From assembly GCF_000003605.2 (NCBI RefSeq), contig NW_003108605.1, forward strand, positions 60,163-70,434: a DNA stretch of 10,272 bases. Direction: 5' to 3'. The position numbers were made by a program, and so were the translations under genes. This DNA is from Saccoglossus kowalevskii. Taxonomy: Eukaryota; Hemichordata; Enteropneusta; Harrimaniidae. Positions 1 through 9,100 of the stretch are shown piece by piece; positions within the stretch are counted from its first letter, which is position 1, and the number at the start of each line of letters is the position of its first letter. The notes beneath the pieces were generated by a model. That model saw only the letters and a list, made by a program, of their open reading frames with translations, was not told the origin of the DNA and did not search any database.

Positions 1-45
1 TAAAATAGTCACGATACAGTCAGTCACGCCGAATAAATAGCAAAG
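1..45 (+). promoter_or_regulatory. 5' UTR fragment and translation-start context
   Basis: An in-frame TAA at 34-36 precedes the ATG at 46, so the reading frame cannot extend upstream in this sequence. The start has a good animal context, with A at -3 and G at +4 (gcaaagATGg). The promoter and transcription start are not visible and are probably at or beyond the left edge. Confidence 0.6.
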
Positions 46-169
46 ATGGCGGAAGTCCGTGCAGCAACTGCCGCCTCGGTGGCCGCGGCGAACCTAGGTG
101 AAAATAATATAAGCGAACAACCGTTAGAAGAAGAGGAAGAAGAACAGCAGGAAAGTAGAAGACCTAAAG
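46..169 (+). CDS. TMEM30A: TMEM30 exon 1 (residues 1-41, split codon 42)
   Basis: This exon encodes the cytosolic N-terminus. It starts alanine-rich (about residues 6-15), then has six consecutive glutamates (28-33), and ends at the RRPK that leads into the family's conserved TAFKQQR block in exon 2. The donor is AAAG|gtacga, giving phase 1. The exon is CpG-rich compared with the intron that follows, as expected near a promoter. The N-terminus of this family is poorly conserved, so the start rests on the context and the upstream in-frame stop rather than on similarity. Confidence 0.88.
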
Positions 170-3100
170 GTACGATATATGTGGAAGTTTGATCAAAACA
201 AACAATATTCGAAGAAAACGGATCATTTATTTTGCGCGTGTGCCTAACACCGTGGTTACTAATTACTGATGTACTGCATGTAAATTTGACAATGACAAAG
301 TATCGATTATTATTTTATTATTCAAGTGTTAACAACGCTAAATTGACGTACGACATAATTAGCCACCGTTCTCGTATCCGACGATTTTTTTTTTCTATGC
401 AGTAGTTATTTAAAGAAAACACTTGTAATAGTGTGAATATATACAAGTTTTTTTAAAAAAAAGATAAATACGTAAATTTCTAATTTTAAAGCAGGTGTCA
501 TTAATATGTATATTTGTAGTTTAATTTGTAAAATACTTGTTTAGCTGATGTGTTTGAATGAGTAACTAGTAAATTAATGTGTAATGCTGTTAGTGTTGAT
601 AGTGTGACCCGCTTTTCATTGCCGACTAGTAGGGTGATGTCATAATGATATCTATAGTACCACACCTACCTTGTCATAGCATCGTTCTCCCCAGGCTACA
701 AAACAGCGTGGCGGTTCCACCATGCTCCTCTGAGAGACCGTCATGGTTGTCTGCGACACCACCACGCTCAAAAATCATTACTGCCATGCTTGATTTCCAC
801 ACCTTTACTATTGTCTTTGATTTCTGCAGACTAATCCTAGCTGTTTTTTTAGCCATAAACAATGTTGTAGTTTGTTTACGTAAATCAATGATCACGCCAA
901 TCACAGTCCCTCTATCACAGTCCCTCTATCATGATAGAGGGACTGTGCGCCAATGTAAAAAAATTGAAAAACAAATTGGTAAAACGTCACAAATGCACTT
1001 GCATAAAGCAGTCTGTCATGTGCAGTACCAATCACACCATGAGTATACGCTGTAACGCTGACAGTAAAGGTTTACAAATTATTGTAGTAGTTTTGCTCGC
1101 AAAGTCATGGTAAAAAATAGTATAATTAAGCTGGAATTGATTTGCACTGAAAAGACTTTTCAGCTGTTTTTTATGAAGTTTATTTTCATTGTATTTGATG
1201 ACTTGAATGTGAAATATAGGGAAAAATAATATAGTCGCTAGATTTTATTTTCACAGATTCATTCCTTTAGCGAAAAATAAATTGAGTGAAAATTAAGTAC
1301 TTTACAGTAGTACTAGTAGTACATGTTCTTTTCCATGTAAATTTGTTGTGTGAGAGATGTGACTTGTACGGAGGCTCTATCTTCAAATCATTGCTGACAA
1401 TGTTCATTATCTCATAAGGGCGTGTATGATAATTATTGTTTATAGGAGTTTTATAGGAAAGAATTTTGTATTTAGCATATCACCAAGGCAGGCAAGTTGT
1501 TATGGAAACACAAAAAAAGTGAACAGGGCAATATTTCAGAATTATTTGGTCCATCTTTATATCATATGTGATCCTGACTTTGGATGGGTAAAGTAGTGTT
1601 ATAAGTGGTTGTGATGATTTGAGGCTATGACATTTAGTTTACTTATTTGCATAATGATATTGATACATTGTATGGAACATCTCCTGAGTATTTAGACTCA
1701 GTTCCAGGCCTAGCAGTTGAGCAATAAACATCTTAGCTACAAGTGTTCCTCTCCAGTGCGTTATTCTTCTCCCGGATTTGGTGACCAATACTCACTTGGT
1801 TCACTCTACCTTTAAAAGTCTGTTGTCAGTTTACAGTGGTACATATGTATAATAGTGTCTGTACATGTAGGATTGATTTGCAAGTTTTTCTCTGCTAAAC
1901 TTGCATGCTAAATTCTTGAGACTTTGTAAAGTTCTATGACATTGAGTCACTGCTATGCTGTACATTGGTATATACTGTAAATTGCTTTTATTTTGTGAGT
2001 GAAAAAAATTTATGAATATCGCAAGTCAGTGGAATTTTGTAATGGCGAAAATTTTGTCTGGGGTCATATGACATAGTGTCAATGAATTTTGCAAAACATT
2101 GTCCTCATGAATGGCAAATCAAATCCTAGTAGTGAAAATTACGCAGTTCGCGGTAGTTGGTATTAATAAAATGTTCATTGTCAAATATTATGCTAAATAT
2201 TGTCAAATATTTTACTAAATATTTCTACATCTAATTACTTCATGTGATGTCCTGTTTTTATTCCAGCCACTGCCTTCAAACAACAGAGGTTACCAGCCTG
2301 GCAACCCATCCTCACAGCAGGCACAGTACTGCCAACTTTCTTTATTATAGGCATCATATTTATTCCTTTGGGAATTGGACTTCTCATCACATCTGAAAAT
2401 GTAAGTCCTCTGTACTCTTTTGAACAGCATGTCTCACACATGTCATGATTGTCAGGACTTGAAATTACCAAAATTCCTTTTTTAAAGCTGGTATTTTGGC
2501 TTACTGGGTAGGAAATGTCTATCAGGTTAGGTAGGCATAACCATGCAAACAAGTGTAAGAACATACACGTATAAATAAATTTTGCTTTGTTCAATGTAAG
2601 ACATCTATAACTGAAACTGAAAAGCTGGTGGATGTGAAACGCAGTGTCATTAATTTGTAAAAGTCTAGTCGGGCTACTACATTTGGAAATGAGAACTGTG
2701 CCTCTTGAGCTATTATGATTATGAAATCTACCTAAAAATAGAACGTAATCATGGAAGCCATTCAGTGTGTGAAACTTTTTCAGATTCAAAAAGCTAGTCT
2801 TGTGTCTTTCCCTGGAACTGCAAGATAATTCTTTCATTGTTTATTGTCATTATCTGCGCACAACAGCTAAATTTGAATCGAACTACATGTAATTCCAGTA
2901 TAGGCTTGTAATATTTACTTTTGCACATTGTTAGCAAACAATAACACCATGAGGTTATCACAAGAATACAACAAAGTACGAAAAATTTAGTGATCATAGT
3001 CTGAAATGGTAACCATAAATGTTTTGCGTTGTGTGTACATTTGTGTTCAGGAGCGGGATTTCATTTCCGTTGCACGCTAAAGCATTTCTTTGTCCAATGT

Positions 3101-6100
3101 TAAGAAGGGGAAGTGTTTGAATGTGGCGTCAATAGTCTTAGTGACGTAGTTTACATCTGATACAGGTAAATTCAAACGTTCATACTAACAGCAAACATTT
3201 TGAAATTAGTGCTGATACGGCTCTTTACAGAATGGTAAATTCTATTGTTTTTGTGTTGTCAGATGTATAATAAATATTAGTTTGTCATGTATATGTTTGT
3301 GGATATCATTTTTTATAGGTGCATGAGTTGCAGTTAGACTATACTGAGTGCACTCAGGAACCGTATCAGGATGGCAATGTAACAGTTAATTCCTCTCTAC
3401 CGTGCTCACAATACGTGTTGAACATGAGTAATTTAGGTACATTCTGCAATTGTAAAGTACAATTTGAGATAACTGAAAATTTTGCGGTAAGTATTTAAAG
3501 ATCATTAACTTCTGTCAATAAATAAGTTTTGAGTTTCCTGATTGCTACTTTACGGAGGAATGCATTGGAGATGAAGGGAAGGTTCACTTTCTCCTCTGGC
3601 CTTCTGTTCCCCAAGGGCAATGTGTGTAAAGATGTCAACGTGTTATAATTCATATTTCAGCCTGGTTCATTGTGTGTGTATGAATCATTGAAATATGATT
3701 TATTCTGGTCATAAAATCGCCTCTAATTCACATTAGCACATGTGCCATGAAATGAGCAAATACAGTATGACATGCTGTCCTTCACACCTCTATGAAATAA
3801 TTGAAAACATTCAAAGGAATGCAATTTCAAGCTACTGATGAATGAAATGTTCACTGCTGCAAAATTTCTAGGTTTTCTTGACTTCAGGAATTCGGGGAAA
3901 TTTATTTCTTGCATATATAAAGTGGTTTACACATGTAGCATGTTGTAATGGCGTTTGTCAGTTTGTTATTTGTCTTTCCACAGAATTGCTTATGCATTAT
4001 TTGAACACAATTTTGATCAATGTCAGCAGCTGATCTTAAAACTCTTCAAGCGAGATGGCCTTAGCGTGTCATTGTCCACAAACAAGCGTCTGCCCTTGAA
4101 TCTTTGCGTTTTAGCCTGTGTTGTTATCGTCGCTTGGGACTCAATTCCTGCCAGTACGCAGGTGACGACCCTCCGGCTTTAAACTATTTTGCTGTTGCCA
4201 TCAACTAGTAAATGTGAAAATGTTCACCTTATGTGAAATAAAGTCTTTTTATATCATTTAGCAAGTTAAAAAGAAAACTATAAAGATCAGCAAATGTTGC
4301 CAGACTAGCTAAGTTTTCCCAATGAGAAAATGATTGTGAGAAGGTGAATTGCACTGACATGTCCAAAGTACATTTGTAGTATGGAAACCAACGATTGCCA
4401 CACACCAATGTATAATAATAATTCTTTGATGATTTCTTTGTAGGGTCCAGTATATTTATATTATGGCCTGACCAATTACTATCAGAATCATCGTCGTTAT
4501 GTTAGATCTCGTGATGATTATCAACTAACTGGCGACAAGACAGAATCTGTCTCGCAGTTATCTGAGTACTGTGAGCCATTTCGAGAGACTACAGTTCCTG
4601 GAACCAATACAACTTTACCTGTTGCTCCCTGTGGAGCTATATCCAACAGTTTCTTTAATGGTATGTACTCTCCTGTCAAGTATGTAGTCTAGATGCTTAT
4701 GGCATGCAAGTCCAAGGATAAGCATTTTCTGGTCAAATTTACTTACTGTAAAATACTTTATTTTAGCTGGATTTAATTTTTGCTGAAAAGACATTTTGGG
4801 TGTTTTGTATGGAATTTATTTTCACTGATTTTTGACAAGTTGAATGTAAAATATAGGAAAAAGGGTATATTTTATTTTCACTGAATCATTCCTTCACCAA
4901 AAATAGTGAAAGTTAATTCCAACCTAAAATAAAGTATTTTACAGTACCCAAATTGATGGAGGTGTTTAAATTAAAATGATGCTCATAATTTAGATTTTTC
5001 AACAAATTTAATTATTCTTTCAGTTTTACTATCTCATCGCACAGATTTTTAACTGTTGTGTGCATTGACCAGAAACATTATCATTTTTTTGGGGGGACTA
5101 AGAAGCAGTTGTCGTGCATGACATTAATTATTTATTGATCACCATGGTGATTTATCTCATAAATATTAGGAAATCATTATATTATAATTAGTCTATCAAT
5201 CTTGATACTGTTCCATTATTGGTTACATTGTGTATAATATGTAGCTTATGTTTTCATTGTGTGTACTATTGATTAGCATGTATACAGACAAATACAGCTG
5301 TACATGTGTATTTCACTATGGCTATTTTGCATACCTATTTGCATATATTAGCATACTAATTACCATTATGTATAGATTTATTTAATAAACTTCCTATAAT
5401 GATATTCATTAGGTGATTAATATCACAATATTAATTATTATTGGTTAATATTCATTATACTTAAAATTTTGAAGAAAAAATATTATGTACTGGTAATCAT
5501 CAACAAAAAATTATGATTTTTAAACACTGTATATTTGATTTACCCCACTTGTCTTTTACACTTCTTCCTAAACAGCTTAACCCCCCCATTCCTACAAATG
5601 AGACATTACTACCACAACAAGATAAACATAATCTGTGTTAAAATTATACACCTGAACAATACTGTGAAATAATTTATTTTTGCTGAAAAGGTTTTTTGGG
5701 TGTTTTGTATGGAATTTATTTTCACTGATTTTGATTAGTTGAATGTGAAATATAGGAAAAAAAGTATATTCGCTGGATTTTATTTTCACGGAATCATCCC
5801 TTCTGCGAAAATTGCGAACATAAATTCAAAGCGAAAATAAAGTATTCTACAGTATATTAACAGTACATATTCTGCCCTCACTTTCCACTCGTTTTATTTT
5901 GAGGTTACTGGAGGGTCTTATGCCTTAGAAAAATACTCTGACAATGTAACTGCCCTTCAAACACAAACAAAGCCTCCTAACTCAGTGTGTATGATCAACA
6001 TTGTGTATGTATTGTTCATGGGGATGGTCTTGCAGAATACAACATAAACAATTATGCTGGAGGCAATATTCCAAAAACTGAAATTAGTGATGATTTAACA

Positions 6101-9100
6101 AGAGCATATTATATTTATATTTAACAGTTTTGAAAGGAGAGTTTTGTAAATTAGTTTCAAAAAAAAAAAATTGAAATGTTACTTTTAAGAAGTGCCATGC
6201 ACATCAATTGTGAATTTGAATAATTCTAAAGGACTGTAGTTTAATATACTGACTTGCAACCAGAAGATTCTCAACAATATACCGTAAAATGCTATGGAAT
6301 GGAATGATTCAGTGAAAATAAAATTCAGCTAGAATATACAATTTTTCCTATATTTTACATCCAACTCGTCAAAAATCAGTGAAAATAAATTCCATACAAA
6401 ACACCCAAAAAGTGTTTTCAGCGAAAATTAATTCCTGCTAAAATAAAGTATTTTTTAGTAGTGTATACAAATTTACACATTCACCTCAATAATGAGTATA
6501 AAGTATTTTATTCACTGAAGTGACAGAGGCCACCAGATTTTAAGTACAAATAAAAGTAAAAACAGCTAATAAATGCAAAATTATATTGTTACTTCTCTCA
6601 TAGATTCCATTTCACTGACATATTTGGGTGTTCATAACAACATGAACACTCCTGTGCCTGTGAAATACAATGACATTGCTTGGACAACAGACAAGAGTAC
6701 TAAATTCAACAATCCAAGTGGATACAATCATTCTGTGGGTAAGTTTGAAATGCTTTTTAATGGTTGTATCATCCATAATGATGGATTTGACATCCAATGT
6801 AGCAGATTAAATGTACAATATGTGTGACACATTTGACATCCAATATGGCAAATTGGACATCCAACATGGCAGATTTAATGAGCAACGTGAAAGATTTTAC
6901 ATATAATGTGACATATTTGATATCCAATGTGATAGATTTGACATCCAATATGGCAGAATAAGTGTACAATGTGTGTGACAAATTTGACATCTAATATGGC
7001 AGATTTGACATCCAATATGATATCCAATGTGACAGATTTTACAACCAATTGACATCCAATGTGGCACATTTGACAACCCAGTGTGGCAAGTTTGATGCCT
7101 TACGTGACATACTGCTCAAAAACTCAATATCCAATGTGACAGATTTAACTCACAGATTTATGTATTACATTGTAGCATTTGAGGGCACTTACCATCCTCC
7201 CAATTGGCATAAATTTGTGTACGAGCTGGATCCAGACGATCCAGATAACAATGGATATGAGAACGAAGACTTCATTGTGTGGATGCGTACAGCTGCATTA
7301 CCGTACTTCAGGAAATTGTATCGGCGTATTGACCATCAAACGAACTCAATATTTGAGCATAGTTTACCTGATGGTCTGTATGAAGCAAACATCCAGTATG
7401 GTATCCTTTCAGAAGTAGATAGATTCCCTTCCCTCTCTTTTTATTTACAATTGTACTGAACAGGTCTTGTACTACAATTTTACTACAATGTAAAATTTTT
7501 AAAAGCAGGGCTGTTTCACATGTAGAAGCATTTCGTTAAGTACCCGAAATTGAAAAAAAATAATAATATATCATTTTGAGAATCAAATAGTGAACAGCAT
7601 CATCTCAGATGTGGAATATGTCAAAAATGAAGTTGATTCAACCATTGGCAATATTAGAAAACTTACTCACCTTACTACTCACTCTAAATTTATCAGTCTG
7701 CCATCTAAAATCCAGATGTTTTTGTTTTTTTCCAAACCTAAGGCTTACTTACTTGTTCTGGTATCATATTAATTGAAACGGTTTGAAATAGAAGCATGTC
7801 ATTCTTTGCAAAACGTTGTTTTCAATATTAGAGGGATTACACTAGTGCTTTGTTAGAGATTGTGATTGTGGTGCAAAACTCAAATCTTATGAAATCTATG
7901 GATTCTTAAACCGCTTCAATAGGTGATTTTCCGTACAATTCCGAGATCTCGCGAGATGTATGAAAAACGCCGTCGAACGTCTGCCGCAAAAGTCGAACAA
8001 TTTGATTTTGAACTAGAATTTCTTTATTTCGTAACTCACACCGACCAGCCGATCTTCGACAGGGGAATATTGCTTCCGAATACCCTCACTTAATCGAAAT
8101 TGCCTATCATGAAATGTGGACAGCACATTATTAAGCATGGAAATGTCCCCGAAAGTACTTCGCGTTTGTCGAATCCCACGCGATGTTTGACGCCACTACG
8201 ACGCTATGACCTTTGTTTGTCCTGTTTTTACGTTCGATTTCACGCATAACGCGTGATTCTCGCAGTGAACGGAAAATGGTCTATTTAACAAGATGCTAAA
8301 TTGTTTGAGTTACGGACGCTGAGTTACGAATATCGAGTTAGGAAAACGTCAAAAATCAAATAATGACCATACCCATATTTTAGAAACCACACCCACTTTT
8401 GCAAAATCATGCCCAAATTGTAACTCAATGCATCCCAAATTGTTCATGAATTATGCAACACAGTGAAAGAGATTAAATTTTATAGCAGTAAGCGTTCAAT
8501 AGGAGTCGCAGCATCCTTAGTGAAATTTTATCCTCATGAACTTCATTAAGTCTTCAAATTGTAAGAATTCTCATGTATTCTTATACAAGATTTGAATTCA
8601 TTTTATTCCATATGCAGCATTGATGGTTATTACTGGGCTTCCGCTAAGAAAAAATTAGTTTTGGCTGTGTGGCATTTTTTGTTTGTTTAGTTACTTCATA
8701 TACAGGGAAACAGTAATAATATAAAATGCCCTTTATATTGATAAGCAAGTTGCCGTATTCACTGTATTAGTAGCCTATCTTCAATGAAATGCATATGAAC
8801 CAGTATTTGCTTCAACTGTATACAAGATCATTAACATACAACTTATTTTGACCATAGACACACTTGCGTCATTTATGTAAGTGCATGCGCAACTAATAGA
8901 TCAAATGCTTCACAGATGTTTGATACTTTGCTTTGTGTTTTTAAATGATGACCATTTCATCATAGTCATTCATGGTTTTAAATTAGTCTTGTTGCCATTC
9001 GTGGTTAAAAGTGACATTTTTTGTGGTCAAGTTTAAACGTATTTCAGCATTGCACCCCTGAAGTATTAGCGGAAGCCTAGTGCTGCTATGCACGAATGCC

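Larger units (their letters stand above)
170..2266 (+). other. Intron 1
   Basis: A GT-AG intron of about 2.1 kb, gtacga to ttttattccag. A plausible branch site is ctaat at 2231-2235. It is AT-rich and carries the 902-947 micro-element, MITE copy A (1106-1309), a possible second element from 1973 and a 22-bp tandem duplication at 2179-2222. The block 640-900 has somewhat higher GC and open frames on both strands, but nothing I recognise. The stretch 1310-1970 shows nothing I can name. Confidence 0.88.
4661..6603 (+). other. Intron 4
   Basis: A GT-AG intron of 1943 bp, gtatgt to ctcatag. It holds MITE copies B, C and D, which together make up about 580 bp, and an AT-rich block at 5091-5587. 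The interval 5860-6270 is unremarkable apart from a run of ten or more A at about 6161-6170. Confidence 0.92.

Noticed and set aside
674-904. Minus-strand open frame of 76 codons in intron 1, with an overlapping plus-strand frame at 645-1055
   Set aside because: The local composition is a little less AT-rich and the minus-strand product looks superficially protein-like, but I recognise no family, the two strands are open at once, and it abuts the micro-element.
2235-2837. Minus-strand open frame of 200 codons across exon 2 and intron 2
   Set aside because: It is antisense to the well-supported exon 2, its product has no domain I recognise, and the part over intron 2 is AT-rich with no coding character.
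3955-4182. Plus-strand open frame of 75 codons in intron 3 as an independent gene
   Set aside because: There is no recognisable product. The only support is the pair of splice-like sites inside it, so it is kept only as a possible cassette exon.
6769-7069. Two antisense open frames with a repeating LDVKS-like motif in intron 5
   Set aside because: The motif is simply the translation of the minisatellite unit, which lies close to 21 bp and so keeps several frames open.
7155-7175. Alternative acceptor (aactcacag) just before exon 6
   Set aside because: It would add 20 bp with an incompatible frame; the acceptor at 7175 restores the conserved reading exactly.
7049-7459. Plus-strand open frame of 136 codons treated as a separate gene
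   Set aside because: Its conserved part is exon 6 of the TMEM30 gene; the flanking codons are intron 5 repeat and the start of intron 6 read through.
7590-7772. Short plus-strand open frame in intron 6
   Set aside because: It encodes 60 residues of low complexity in AT-rich sequence, with no splice context, no homology I recognise and no start context of note.
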